Shown piece by piece: positions 22,758 to 34,485 of a stretch of 64,000 nucleotides of DNA; positions within the stretch are counted from its first letter, which is position 1, and the number at the start of each line of letters is the position of its first letter. A program made the position numbers and the translations under genes. The stretch is from contig NC_072896.1 in assembly GCF_027943255.1 (NCBI RefSeq), forward strand, positions 39,396,501 through 39,460,500, written 5' to 3'. Source of the DNA: Anastrepha obliqua. Its lineage: Eukaryota > Arthropoda > Insecta > Diptera > Tephritidae. The notes under the pieces were generated by a model. It worked only from the letters and a program-made list of their open reading frames with translations. It searched no databases and was not told the origin of the DNA.

Positions 22758-23072
22758 TTGTGGTTTCTTTTTATTTTTAATTATAGTAAATGGTCACATT
22801 ATCGAAAAGTAATCATAGTTTTACTCTTCCAGTTACTTTTTTTTATTTTACGCCCATCACTCAGCCACTGTGCGCCTTCGCTCTGTGAAGTCCTTACTAC
22901 TGCGACCATTGGTTCTCAGCAGTACTTAAATGCCAGCTGCTCAACATCAAGCGCCGTATGGGCGTTGACTACTGGCATTGCGCCACTACTACGTGCACTT
23001 CGCTGTTCCACTATTACTGATGGAGTGACCCAAATGCGAAAGCACATTTTCTCCTTCGCACAAATAGCATAA
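22758..23072. other. Unrecognised coding-like or LTR-like block
   Basis: From about 22850 to 23070 the base composition shifts to clearly higher GC than the surroundings. The plus frame has SHCAPSLCEVLTTATIGSQQ and later TDGVTQMRKHIFSFAQIA; a minus frame over the same bases is also open (VTPSVIVEQRSARSSGAMPV). I recognise neither. A TATA-like ATAGCATAAATAGG at about 23060-23075 would also fit a promoter or LTR fragment. The rest to 23740 shows nothing. Confidence 0.3.
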
Positions 23073-24124
23073 ATAGGAAAACAAATATGCAGGTTCAACA
23101 TTTACAGAAACAGTTTCATACGGTAAAACTAAAGTATTGCCACTAAAATGAAATTATGGTGTAGTAGATTTACTAATAATACACATACAAATATAAGTTG
23201 AAGGGACTTTAAGAGAGGATTCCAAAATATACAACTTCTCACATGAAAATTTAGCAGCTATTTCATAACTTTGCTGTTGTAGAAATTCTTAGTTGGCTCA
23301 AAGATTGCTTCTCCTGTGTTTCCCAAATTTTGCGAAACGTACGCGATCAAATAAATTTAAGCCCGGCTCCACTTCTGTTGTGAATTGAAATTGTGAAGAC
23401 CACACTAAGTGGTTTACATTGCTTGATTTGCGTTCACTGAGAATTTGTAGTTCTCTCTCAAATTAATTCCATTGAATCAAAATCTAATAAAGTCATTAAG
23501 AGTCAAAATCATAGAAAGAGTTTTTTATATTTTTTTCGTCTTGCTGCATAATAACGAATCTCCTTCTGCTTTTCTCACACGACATGGAACTATGGGGCCC
23601 CCAATTGTAGAGGTTAAAACAAAAGTTGTTATTTTAAATTTTAAAATATTTATAATTTTCCCACAAAAAAATATCGCACGCTGCCAATACGGACTACAAA
23701 ACTCCGAAATACAATTGAGTGAAGAGATTCAAAACAACAATAGAAGAAGAAGTATGAAGCCTAGCTCCAATATGTTTAATATATTTACTGACGACTCGAA
23801 AAAGGTGGACGGTGTAGGTCAAGGGATTCATAGCGCAGAGCTGGACATCAAGCGGCCAATTAAGCTCCCTGACCATTGCAGTATTTTTCAAGCAGAAGTC
23901 TTTGCGGTAGGAAAGGCTGCAGAAGTAGAAAGTAATAAACCCATATGAAATTTGATCTAAAAACATTCTTAGGACCAGAGGAGCTATAGAGAGACTACTG
24001 TTACACATCTATTGGGTACCCGGACATAAGGACATTGTAGGAAACGAAATTGTAAATGAGATTGCCAAAAGCGCTGTTTAAATACAATTCGAACAAGAAA
24101 ACGACATACTGAAACCTTTAAATA

Positions 24125-25396
24125 CGAGGGGTGCCTTTTATATTTCGGGATTTGGCAACCCTGATGTTGCAATCTGGCAACTGACAGCTGTATCGCAAAG
24201 CTTGACATTTTTTGGATTTTACGTACTCAGAACGTTTTGAAATACCAGCGCTATTTGTGTTGTTTACAGTAACTTAAAAGATTCATCTCGGTCCAAAAAC
24301 GGAATTAAATCGTGAACATTTTCGTGTGATTATTTTTTACAACTTTCCAGCAACATTGCATGGATGAACTTAAGCCATTTTTTTGCGATGAAGCTCCATC
24401 ACGGACCAGTGTTTATCGATGGTATAGTGAATTCAATCGTGGTCGTAGTTCACTCCAAGACGAATTTCGTGAAGGTCGTCCAAAATCAGTTGGTGTTCCG
24501 AAAACCATTGATGCTGTGCGCGAACTAATATTGCAAGATGTGACCTATCGTGAGATTGAGACAATCTTAGGCATTAGTGGGACCAGCATACATTCAATAT
24601 TGCATAAACATTTGACTGTCAAAAAAATTTGTTCGCGTTGGATCCCACACAATTTGTCAATCGCTCAAAAAAAAGCTCGTGTCGATTTCTCGAAGGAAAT
24701 GCTCAAAAAATACGATCGCGGGGCTTCGAAACACGTCTATGACATCGTGACAGGTGATGAATCATGGATTTACGCGTATGAGCCCGAAAGTAAACAGCAG
24801 TCGACTGTATGGGGGTTTCAAGATGAGCCAAATCCAACAAAAGTTGTTCGCGCTCGAAGCACTTCCAAGCAAATGGTCACCTGTTTTTTCGGAAAAACTG
24901 GACATGTCGCAACCGTACCACTAGAACAACGCAGAACAGTAAATTCTGAGTGGTACACAACCATTTGTTTGCCAGTTGTCTTCCAAGAAATTAGGAAAAT
25001 CAATCGCCAAAGACGGATCACTCTTCACCAGGACAATGCGAGCTCTCACACATCGGCTCAAACAACTGCATTTTTGAGCACCCAAAACATCGAATTAATG
25101 GGTCATCCGCCGTATAGTCCTGACTTCTCACCGAATGACTTCTTTTTATTCCCGTACGTAAAAAACAAACTGAGAGGTCAACGTTTTTCGACACCTGAAG
25201 CAGCAGTTGGGGCATTCAGAATGCATGTTTTGGAGGTACCTCATTCAGAGTGGCAAAAGTGCTTGGACAATTGGTTCAAACGCATGCAAAAATGTACAGA
25301 TCTTCATGGAGAATATTTTGAAAAACAATAAAGTGATTTTCGGTGATTAAAATTTGTTTTTGTTCTCTAATCCCGACATATAAAAGGCACCCCTCG
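24125..25396 (+). mobile_element. mariner (DD34D) transposon, full length
   Basis: Bounded by TA at 24123-24124 and 25397-25398. Terminal inverted repeats CGAGGGGTGCCTTTTATATT then TCGGGATT (left) and CGAGGGGTGCCTTTTATATG then TCGGGATT (right, reversed) agree over 28 bp with one mismatch. Length 1272 bp. The transposase frame occupies 24360-25331. Confidence 0.93.
24360..25331 (+). CDS. mariner transposase, N-terminally damaged
   Basis: A 323-residue open frame starts MDELKPFFCDEAPSRTSVYR and reaches a normal stop 65 bp before the transposon end. It has the HTH/linker region (EGRPKSVGVPKTIDAVRELI), the WIPHNLS linker motif (WVPHxL in the family), VTGDESWIY (first D), LHQDNASSHTSAQT (second D) and HPPYSPDFSPNDFFLFPYVK (third D), with 34 residues between the last two. 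Mariner transposases are usually about 345-350 residues. The missing start can be read upstream at 24289-24346 as LGPKTELNREHFRVIIFYNF, in another frame and without an ATG. A frameshift around 24340-24350 and loss of the start codon probably inactivate it, although the catalytic core is whole. Confidence 0.9.
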   Translation: MDELKPFFCDEAPSRTSVYRWYSEFNRGRSSLQDEFREGRPKSVGVPKTIDAVRELILQDVTYREIETILGISGTSIHSILHKHLTVKKICSRWIPHNLSIAQKKARVDFSKEMLKKYDRGASKHVYDIVTGDESWIYAYEPESKQQSTVWGFQDEPNPTKVVRARSTSKQMVTCFFGKTGHVATVPLEQRRTVNSEWYTTICLPVVFQEIRKINRQRRITLHQDNASSHTSAQTTAFLSTQNIELMGHPPYSPDFSPNDFFLFPYVKNKLRGQRFSTPEAAVGAFRMHVLEVPHSEWQKCLDNWFKRMQKCTDLHGEYFEKQ

Positions 25397-26034
25397 TACG
25401 GTATACAATAACATTGCTGTGGACATGAAAACACGGATAGACAGGCGGTGGAATAATCTAGCCACTTGAATGCAGATAAATACGCTAGTTCGTACTAGCC
25501 CTTTCTAAAAAGGGAAGCAGAACTATCGTAGGTATACTTACAGGCCAAAATTTTTTAGCGGCACACGCATACAAGATGGGAGTTGAATGTTTATGAGCTC
25601 TACAATATGAGAGGTTAGAATGTCTCTCGGAATTAGAGCTTCATAGCTTACTTAGATTCGCAAAAAACGCAGGCAAGGAAACATAAGGGTCGAGCTCCAT
25701 CTGATACTACTAAGAGCCAATAGGTCTATGTGATGGCTTTCAGCCAGCCAGGTCAACTTGGGTTAAACTATGTTCGAACGAGCACTTTAGGGATGCCTAC
25801 ACAACTATTGGAGTTCTGCCACAAAATAAATGGTTTTACCATCGACTTGGCTCATCAATGGAAATATTTCGGAAAACTTTTTATTAAGTTTAACACAAAG
25901 ACTAACAAGCTGCAATAACTGCCTATGGTTTACTCATAGAAGGGTGGGCTTTTAACTCACCGAGCGCTGGACAAGTACACAAACTTATAAGGCCACATGG
26001 CTTCTAAAGCTGGCAAACTCACTGACCCCGAATT

Positions 26035-26335
26035 TCGTAGTGCACTTACAGGACACTGTATCGGTGAGACTCGACATTACATGGAGTCCTATTTGCATCA
26101 GCTGTATGGAATATGGGGTATTAATATCTCAGCACCTTTTTCATAGCTGTTCTACTCTCGTGGGGCTAAGATTTAAGTATCTTGGCTCTCAATTCTACGA
26201 ACTTCATCAGCATCACTTAACCCAACCGTAACTCAGTTAACGTTCGGTCGTCATCCACAAATTCCTCCAAAATCGAATTTAAATTCTTCGTTCAAGTGTG
26301 CTCTCTCTCTGGGAAGCCATTTAATCTAACGTGAC
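26035..26335 (+). mobile_element. LINE 3' remnant
   Basis: ALTGHCIGETRHYMES near 26038-26090 resembles the VLTGHCxIGxHAxRM motif of RNase H LINEs. The end AAGTGTGCTCTCTCTCTGGG plus AAGCCATTTAATCTAAC near 26295-26330 matches the 3' ends at 3490-3530 and 54745-54785. Strongly decayed. Confidence 0.45.
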
Positions 26336-27010
26336 TTAAGACACAACTTAATAAGAGATATTCTATTAAGAGGATTTTTTGGTATTTGAAAAAACAAAAC
26401 GCTCCCTTTGCTCGAAAAGTGGCACTGTGTTTTATTGAAAGAACGAATGAAGACAAACAGGTGGTCCAACATGAAGATGCTCCATTTGAGGAACTTTTCT
26501 GATGGGATTAGTATGCTTTTATTTGGAGAAAATGTGTGAGAAAAATTCAGCAACTTCAAACTTGCACCTTATTGTACTAAAATTTAATAAGCTTTAAAAG
26601 TGCATACCAAAAATATTTTATGGAGGTATTTTCCAAATACACTGTGTCCGGAATGGAACTGAGTTAGTTAGTATGATAGTTTGTTCGCCCATGGTTCCTT
26701 TCTAACTATGTGGTAAGGATGAGTATTAACTCCTGAGTCCATCTACCCTTAGTTGACCTGTCTCACCGGTCTTGCCAGTCAGCGATCGAACGACGCTTTT
26801 CTTCTGCTGAAATAAGTTTACGCCTTGCTTCACCGTCGGGTTCGGATAGACTTATATATAAGTATACTCTCTGCACTTCTTCTTTCTATCGGGATTAGTC
26901 CTGCAATAGCAATAGCGTTATCAAAAATTGTACGCAAACCGGAGATTGTCAGCAAAGAACTTAACCTATATACGGCTATAAGTTTTATTTTAGCTATTTA
27001 TATTCAATGA
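26336..27010. other. Nothing recognised
   Basis: No coding pattern or repeat that I can assign. Confidence 0.35.
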
Positions 27011-27014
27011 ATCA

Positions 27015-27700
27015 ACACAGATCTGTGCCGCATCCAAAAGGGGCGAGCTGTCTACCCAACTGTATAGGATTATTTTGCTTTTCGTGACAGACAGAACTGC
27101 TCACTCGACGTCTTCTTCACAGCATACTTTAGGTGCATTTTAAAGTTTATGTGACACCCTATGCTCCAGATAGGAGTTGAAGGAACATATATACATACAT
27201 ACATATGCATTTCTTTTAGTTAAACGATTATCAATCATCCCTTCTAGATATTTAATAGCGGATTTTGAATTGATAGTTCAGTCCAAAGATTTACCTTCAT
27301 AAATTCTATTGCCTTTCTGCTGCTTAATAGAACTACATCAGTTTTGTGCTCAGCTAATTCCAGGTTCATGGATGTCAATCAAGGCTTGATCCTGCTTACT
27401 GATTCGCTGGTGATCCTCTCTATATCTTTGGTGTGTTTTGCCACCATTACCACCGCGAAGCATATATAGTTTAGAACAGTGTCGTACATTAGGCTATAAA
27501 GTACTAGGCTTAAAACTGATCGTTGGGGGACCCTGTTGAAGCGTTGTACTCATTAATGCCTTTTTCGGTTCTACACTTCAGTTTGCGGTTTAAAAAATAG
27601 CTCCCAATTACTTTGATATAATAACCAGGCGCCCGTTCTTTTGTGAGGGTTTCTAGTATATGCTGCTAGCAAATTTTCGCCAGTAGGTCAGACGGTTAAT
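27015..27700 (-). mobile_element. LINE reverse transcriptase fragment (R1-like group)
   Basis: On the minus strand: IGSYFLNRKLKCRTEKGINE (about 27625-27560), a GSPN-like turn where VPQGSVL is expected, VLYSLMYDTVLN, then FAVVMVAKHTKDIERITSES, SVSRIKP, MNLELAEHKTDVVLLSSRKA. This is the RT palm-to-thumb region. The catalytic ADD residues should stand between FA and VVMVAKH and are deleted. Several stops. The 5' and 3' ends are not clear. Confidence 0.75.
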
Positions 27701-29155
27701 AGGGACTATTATTTGGGCGTTATGAGACATTTACGTGAAATAATTCACCATAAAAGAAAGGATTTTACACCATAATAGCGGACCGTCGCACAGCGTCTTC
27801 ATTACCCCTGCATTATTGACTAAGAACGAAATAAATACTATCCATCGGATACACCTGATATCGCGCTCTGTAATTTCTTTCTGTTTGATCGAGTCACAAA
27901 AGCTCTACGGGGAACGTGTTTTAACAGCCGAAAGGAAGTAATGGGATAATCAAAGACTGATGACTATACCGAAAATAGAGTTTCAGAAAGGTTTCGATAG
28001 CTGGATCAACCGCTGGTTTTAGTGGGTTGCAGTTGATGGGGAGTACTTTGAGGGCGATAATTTCTCTTTTGAGGAATGATCTTGTATTTTGAATTTTCTG
28101 AATATATTCTGGAAACTTTTTTTGTTTTTAAGATGGTATGTAGGTATACCAATGTCCCAGTCATGTAGGCATACCGTCACTTCAGATGCAATAACTCCAT
28201 ATCTGATAGTTCGGAAATGACGGAAATTGGACAATAAATGCATGACTCAGAACAAGAAGATCAAATATTAATATTTATCAACAGTTTTCAATATCGGCCC
28301 TCTCCTAGGGAATTACTCACACATTTACCAAGCACACTCCGGTCTATTATGCAGCTCTTTAGTTGGTCATTTTGCCATTGCTGCCATTGGTCGCAAGTTT
28401 ACTTTCTTTGTCACGTTCGCTGTAGCGCCATGAAATATATGAGAGCACACAAGAAAATTTGTGTTATACAAATTAAAAATCTTAAAGTAGCACAAACTTC
28501 AATCGCCGTATCGCGTTACATTTTTTTTTCCTTCTTTTTCTTCATTGTCTTCTCACTCCTCCCTCTGCCAACATATGCAACAATTTATGCTTTGATGCTG
28601 TTGTTTTGTCATCTTGTTTGCTGCCTTCGTTAGCAACTTTAATACGTGTTGAAACTTAAACTGGTAAGAGGAAAAATAAAGCAAGAAAAATGCAACAACA
28701 AATTATTGAGGCCATCAAAGGGTAGATGCAACAAGCGTCATTGCAATGGCGGTGCAAGTGCGGCTGCGGCTAATTGAATCACAGCGGCTCAGAAAATAAA
28801 ATAGTAATACAAAGATAACAAAAAAGTGAGATATTTTTTAAGCATCCTTGTGCATGTTAGCAAGTGTTTTGCGACATTTTTTCAAGAGTTTATTGGGTGA
28901 GCTGGATTTTTATTTTTTGTTCTTTTGATATTGTTTTTTTTTTATTTTTGTTTTTTTGTTCTTTTGCTTTTTTTTTTTGTATAACTGATTTTTGCGCATA
29001 AATCATTCGGTTTTACAATACTCTTTACCGCACACTTCAGGACGGATAAGAGGCTGTGACATGTGAAGACAAAATATCGAACAAAAGAAGTGGTAAGAGT
29101 AATAATTTTCAGAGGTGAGGCAAGGCCGCTGATATGTTCAAGTTTATATACAATA
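27701..29155. other. Non-repetitive intronic stretch
   Basis: No element recognised. The frame at 28238-28633 has no motifs. T-rich tracts lie near 28520-28560 and 28900-28980. Confidence 0.4.
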
Positions 29156-29159
29156 TAAG

Positions 29160-30170
29160 TGTCTATGTTCTTGGAATACCTGCCAAACTAATAAGGCTCG
29201 TTAGCGCAACGCTCACAAATACACAAGCAAAAGTGATAATTTAAGGGAAGCTCACAGAGTCGTTCCCTATTGAAACAGGTGTAAAACAAGGTGATGCCTT
29301 ATCAACGGTTATATACAATTTGATGCTGCACTTTGTCGTAAGGGAAGTCAACAAAGGTGGTACCTTGATAACTAAAACAACCCAAATATGTGCTTATGCA
29401 GATGACATCGAATGCCTTTAAAGAAATTTTCTTAAAAATTAACAAAATTGCGAACGATATTGGCCTTTTTGTAAACGAGGGCAAAACCAAATATCTGTTG
29501 AAATCGAGGCGGCCTGACTATACTTTTGAAGCAGTGCAGCATTTTAAGTACCTAGGAGTTATGTTCGCATGTAGCGGTGATTCAGCTTCCGCCGTTTGGG
29601 ATCGCATCAACGCCGCCAGCAAAGCGTATTACGCCCACCTTAACTTGTTCAAATCCCGACTTTTGTCTAAAGCTACAAAGTTCATTATGTACAACACCTT
29701 TATTCGACCAATCCTAACATATGGTTGTGAGGTATGGACTCTTAAGGTTGATGATTGTGCTCAGATTGCTTGCATGGAAAGAAACATTTTAAGAAAGATC
29801 TTTGGCCCAATAAGAATGGATGATGGTACCTATACAATCCGATTGAACTCTGAACTGAACGATCTAACTCAGAACGAGACAGCTGTGCGTTTTGCTAAAG
29901 CACAGTGCATAAGATGGCTAGGTCATGTGATCCGTATGACTGTTGATTGTACCGTGAAGAAAGCCTTGACAGGAAAGCTAATGGGCGTGAAGGTCAAAAG
30001 CAGACCGAGGAACCGTTGGATAGACGCAGTGGAACACGATCTTAAGAAGCTGGGAATACGTAACTACGAAGCAACAGCTCAAGATAGACCGCTTTGGAGG
30101 AGCATTTTGAAGGAAGCTTTGACGCACCCCGCGTTGTAACGCTATGAAAGAAGAAGAAGAAGTGTCTATG
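29160..30170 (+). mobile_element. RTE-like LINE: RT palm to C-terminus with (GAA)n tail
   Basis: The first frame gives FPIETGVKQGDALSTVIYNL and ICAYADDIEC, the RT active-site YADD box (29392-29412), and ends in a stop. A second frame (29390-30139, 249 codons) overlaps at the YADD box and continues IANDIGLFVNEGKTKYLLKS, FKYLGVMFACSGDS, FIRPILTYGCEVWTL, MERNILRKIFGPIRMDDG, RWLGHVIRM and RNRWIDAVEHDLKKLG, a complete thumb and C-terminus. One frameshift at the active site is the main defect visible. The tail GAAAGAAGAAGAAGAAG at about 30144-30162 is the expected RTE 3' end. The 5' half, including the endonuclease, is absent. Confidence 0.9.
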
Positions 30171-30785
30171 TTTTTTGTAATATATCTAATAAAATGAATT
30201 AATAGCATTGAAAAATGCAATTTTATGTACAATATGTCTTTTGAATTTCCTTACCTTTTATGCGTGATATTCCAGCATGATGGCAGCATGATTCCTATTC
30301 TAGGAAAGCGAAAAATATTATAATGTCGTTTCTGCGCATGTCAATGCTTCTTTACCACTTATGGGTTCATTGCGTAGGATAGCAATGGTGCAGATGCTAC
30401 CAAGTGTCTTAGATGTTCGTAAATGTCAAAGGTGATTTTCTAAGTTCAGATCCGGTAATTTCGGTCTTACCGACTCATATCGATCAGGAAGATGAACCAC
30501 TTTAGACAAGTACGTATTAAGGGCGGAAGTGGAAGCAAATCCGTGTCAGACAATCGAGAAAATGTTAAATACTTTAAACCAGCCTTGGTCGACCATCCAA
30601 GAAAATGTTGCCACAAATTGGCAAAACAGGCAGATCAGGTGCTTGGGCTTTGCATATTCTGTCCGAAGAAAACAGAGCTAACCGATATACGACATGCAAC
30701 TTATTGCTTTAACGGTGCAATACAGAACCGTTTTTTGATTGCTTGACCATTACAGATGAAAAATGTGGCGTGTATGATAATCCAA
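30171..30785 (+). other. Possible transposase HTH remnant; otherwise nothing recognised
   Basis: Frame 30492-30746 includes SKSVSDNRENVKYFKPALVD and HPRKCCHKLAKQ, which resembles the HTH linker (GRP.SV...ENVE.V......PR.S.RKLA) of some Tc1/mariner transposases. No catalytic block or terminal repeat is visible, so this is tentative. Confidence 0.3.
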
Positions 30786-30789
30786 AGAT

Positions 30790-30842
30790 CGGCGGCCACC
30801 GTAGCACAATGAGTTGGTGCGTGACTACCATTCGGAGTACGT
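30790..30842 (+). repeat. SINE head fragment
   Basis: GGCGGCCACCGTAGCACAAT and GAGTTGGTGCGTGACTACCA then TTCGGAGT match the tRNA-like head of the SINE at 4244. The body is missing. Confidence 0.6.
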
Positions 30843-31523
30843 ACGATAATGGAGGGCTGCGCGAGAAAAACGCTGGACAAAATTATCGGATTGGGATTGG
30901 TGGTACTAGCTCTGCCACCATACTCACCCAACATCACGTAATCGGATTATCATTTATACCGTTCACTGCAAAACTTTTTCGCAAACAAAAAATTTCAAAA
31001 TTTTGTTGATATAAAAAATGTGATCTTCATTTTCATTTTATTGAAAAACAAAGTGGCTTTGACGATCCGTCATTAAAAATATGCACACTAGATGGCAAAA
31101 GCTTGTTGCCAACGAGGATGATTACACCATTGACTAAAAAGAAGAATTTCTTCAAAGTTTATTTATTCGAATTTACTTGAAAAAAACGACATTATGTTCC
31201 GGTCACCCTAGTAATTTTAATTTGCATAAATTATTCACTCTTCCTCGAGTGAGAGAAAGCAGGGAGTCAGTACTCAAACCAATGCGATGACCTAACGCGA
31301 GTCCCTTAGGCTGAAAGTTTTCGTGCTACCGTAGATGTTGTGTGTGATTTGCCTGCCCTACAGGTTTACCTTTAAAATTGAATTTCCAAAACGAGTGCAC
31401 GGGGAGAGTTTATCTGAAAATCAATCATTCAAGATTTAGCGGTTGCAGCAGCAATACGATAACTTTATGAAGATACCTGCCAATATGTTATGTCAACTTT
31501 CCGTTTCTTCGTCAGTTGAAATA
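30843..31523. other. Nothing recognised
   Basis: No assignable coding or repeat pattern. Confidence 0.35.
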
Positions 31524-31735
31524 AATAAATAATTGGCAATTTAGGTGCACCTGCAATTAAGGGTATAATTAATTGGGTCTTTGGCCGAGCTCCTCCTCTT
31601 ATTTGTGGCATTCGTCTTGATATTGTCTTACAAATGGACTGACCTACAGTTTTAAGCCGACTCCGAATGGCAAATGCTTTTTTATTATGAGTTTTTTCAC
31701 GGCAGCAATATAATAGTAGGTTTGCATTCGACCTA
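31524..31735 (-). repeat. SINE copy, 3' two thirds
   Basis: GGCCGAGCTCCTCCTCTTAT, TTTTAAGCCGACTCCGAATG and TTTTTTCACGGCAGCAATA are the reversed SINE body. The tRNA-like head is absent. Confidence 0.75.
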
Positions 31736-32215
31736 AATTTTTTTTGCGTTAAGTTTTTTCGACATCAAATTTATACTTATCTACATATATAATACATTCA
31801 GTGATAATTTGAATGTTGGTTAAGAGCATAAAAATCTAAAGCCAAAGAATTAGAAATTTTATTCAGCCCTATCATGGAATTCAGAGACTGTTTTTCCTAG
31901 AAACTAGGAAATTGTAATCATACAATTCGAATAGCTCCGAACGTGCATTCGAAATTCGTAGAGGAGCTTTCATCGAATACACTCGTAAAGTCAAATCATA
32001 GAGTTTCGTACAATTTTACTCGACGACGTTAGACCAACGGACAAAAATTGGGACGAGAAATAAAAAGAGGATTTGAAGGGAAATAAATAAAAAAGCTGTA
32101 AAATGTAAGTTCTATATTAACTAAACTATAAATAAAAAGAAATTGTTGAAGTAATATATATGTACGTATATGAACTTTTCTGTGACTTCCACGGGTGTAA
32201 AGTTGTAACAAAATG
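31736..32215. other. Nothing recognised
   Basis: AT-rich, no coding pattern. Confidence 0.35.
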
Positions 32216-32219
32216 TCAG

Positions 32220-32640
32220 CAGTATGCCACTTTTTAGAAGCTAATAAAGGAGAAATTAATCATGACATTGATACTGCAGTAGCCCTTCCGGTTGTAGTAA
32301 TGGAATGTTTCTTTAATGGGGAAAATAATTTGTATGTGCGTCTCATCCACACACCAAATGATGGCAGAAAATCTATATTTTTGATAGAACTCCATTTTGC
32401 TTTGCTGGTTTTTCATTGAGACTCATGTCGAGATTTATCCACTGAGGACACAATCGTGTTTACAATGACGCCAATACGTCTTTTAGCACATAGGTAAATG
32501 TCGACTGTCCCATTGGCATGTTCAAATCTTTGGCAACTGCGTGCTGATAGCCTCCCTCCACAAGAAAGCGTAAAACAGAGGATAGTCGGAGAACTGGAGT
32601 TATGGACGACGTCCTTGCTGAGTTTGCGCTGCCTATTTTA
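32220..32640 (-). pseudogene. PIF/Harbinger transposase fragment
   Basis: Minus strand reads SSVLRFLVEGGYQHAVAKDL, MPMGQSTFTYVLKDVLASL, a stop, LCPQWINLDMS, then in the frame at 32416-32234 IIWCVDETHIQIIFPIKE and YNRKGYCSINVMIN. In Harbinger (HARBI1-type) transposases the order is RFLAxGSYQxxVGxD, xMxQxTxSxxxxEVxxxL, LCPxWI, then GCVDxTHIxI with the first catalytic aspartate, and NRKGYxSINxQ. The fit is close. Downstream catalytic residues and both ends are missing, and a stop breaks the frame. Confidence 0.85.
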
Positions 32641-32689
32641 AACCGAATTTAAGTAAACTTGTTCTTTAACAAACAGGCAAGTACTTGGG

Positions 32690-33990
32690 TTAGTTAGGTT
32701 AGGTTTGGCAGCCGCATCGCACATAGAGACAACGATGCCACTTAGACCACGAAATGGGTCCGTTGTGTGCCGCGGGGGCTGGGCTACATTTCCCTCTCCA
32801 TATTGAACCATCCTGAGCTTTTGACAAAGCGTAAAAGGTTGTTGATACTTAAAATGTATAGATTATCCATATTCGTTACGAAGCCGGATTTTAGAAATCG
32901 GTTCCTGCTTCTGGCTAGAGCTGGGCATGTGCAAAAAAGGTGTTGAATTATTTCCAACTCCTCCTCATCTCTGCAGCTACGACAGAAGTCATACGTATAA
33001 ACGCCTAATCTCCTTGCATGATTTCCTATGAGACAATGTCCTGTCAGGACCCCTACTAAGGTCCTGAAGTCTACTGAAGTCTACTCAGTTTTATAATACT
33101 CTTGGACAGATGTAAATTTAGCCTTGGCCATGTTTGCCTAGCAATTTAACAGGTATTAGCGCTAATCCATCTTTGATTTGTAGAACTGATTGGTCCCCCC
33201 TTAGCCATTTAAGGCTTCATGAATAGCTTTTATTACCGCTTGAAAAACACTACTGCGATCCGGTAGTTTAAAGGATTTACTAGTAGAAAGCTCTTCGCAA
33301 TATAACCCTGATCCTACACCGGTGTCCATTTTAGATGCGTCCTTGTAGATCTTAACGGGTGTGTTGGGTGTTGGATCTTCTTCAAGTCATTCCAGTCTAG
33401 AAGGAGTTTTCATTAGAAAATTTCTTTCGAAGCAAAGAATGGGAGGGTGATAATCACAGTCATTGGGTATATCCGTGTAGCAGTCTAAGATGGTTGAATG
33501 TCCATGTGTGACAGTCCTCCAGTGTGAGCTCGCTTTGAGCCTTAAAGCGGAGCAGGCCGCTGAGTATTTGCAGAAGAGATCTAGGGGTGGCAGATATAGC
33601 ATGATGTCCAAAGCCATGGCGTGGTTTTCATGACGCCACATATTGCTAATTCCGCTGATCTCTGCACCTTGTTCAATAAATTAGAGTAGGTTTTTTTCTG
33701 CATAGCACACCACCAGACAACATTTACATATAGAAGAATGGGTCTGACGACAGCAGTGTAAAGCCAATGATAAACCTTAGGTTTAATTTCCCCGGTCTTT
33801 CCTAAAGCTCTCTTACAGGCATAAAAAGCTAGGTTCGCTTTCCTAACTCTTTCTAAAATGTTTGATTTCCTATCTATGTTTAGTCCCAAGTACTTGGTTT
33901 CTTCCGAAATCCCAAGAGCTTCTTTCCCCCTTGAGCATAATTGGACATAGTTGAGGGACTCTGTGTTTTCTCGTGTAAGGCAAGTACTTA
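32690..33990 (-). mobile_element. RNase H-bearing LINE: RT thumb to 3' end, degraded
   Basis: The frame 33889-33581 gives MGLNIDRKSNILERVRKANL, FYACKRALGKTGEIKPKVYH, WLYTAVVRPILLYVNVVWWC and LNKVQRSAELAICGVMKTTP, the RT thumb of fly RNase H LINEs. After a frameshift comes DIMLYLPPLDLFCKYSAACS (33615 onward). RNase H traces (KIYKDASKMDTGV, then a DCSSVFQAV-like block) can be read at about 33350-33240. A Cys-rich TGHCLIGNHARRLG-like stretch lies at about 33050. The 3' end is a CCTAAC-type tail at about 32690-32708. Confidence 0.78.
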
Positions 33991-34139
33991 CAATGGTTCG
34001 TTCGTATCGAGAGGGTTGCTGGCATCTCTCAGTATTTTTCGCTCTATTTGGAGACCCCGTTTACTTCTCTCTTCCTCCATTAACACATCCGCACATCTCA
34101 ATGAACACATTTTAATAAGGAAATTCAGCTAACTTGACA

Positions 34140-34485
34140 AAAAACTTAAAGATTATTTGCCAAATTGTCTTCTTTACGTTGAAGTGAGCTGTTGGCGAAA
34201 TATAAAAATTTGACATTTGAGTCTTCACATGGAACCCACGACTACAGTTTTAATTTACTGGTAAAACAATAAAACAACAACAACAATTACAACTTTTTCG
34301 TATTCGCGGTAGACATTCGTATTCGTAGGTTTTCTACGACGGATTCTATGATAGGGCTGATTAAATTCATTCAATGTATTGGAGCACCATTACTGGGCAC
34401 ACCCGCCCAGAGTTTAAGTCATCTGGTATGAATATCCAACAGTCTTTGTACTGCAAATATTTTTTCAAAGGACAGGCCAGGCTGT
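34140..34485. other. Nothing recognised
   Basis: No assignable pattern apart from an AACAACAACAA run near 34270. Confidence 0.35.

Larger units (their letters stand above)
23740..25760 (+). mobile_element. RNase H-bearing LINE fragment, split by a mariner insertion
   Basis: The frame to 23945 has MFNIFTDDSKKVDGVG (RNase H start, TDGSK now TDDSK) and DHCSIFQAEVFAVGKAAEV. After a frameshift come LLLHIYWVPGHKDIVGNEIV, DEIAKSA and ENDILKPLN up to 24124. There the mariner (24125-25396) interrupts it at a TA. Beyond the mariner the same frame continues VYNNIAVDMKTRIDRRWNNL, the segment that follows RNase H in these elements, then TGQ-like and CELL-type remnants to a 3' end near 25750. Several stops show the copy was already dead or died soon after. 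Confidence 0.8.

Noticed and set aside
28238..28633. 131-codon plus frame with hydrophobic C-terminus
   Set aside because: The hydrophobic stretch is encoded by a T-rich tract (near 28520-28560). No signal peptide, homology pattern or splice sites.
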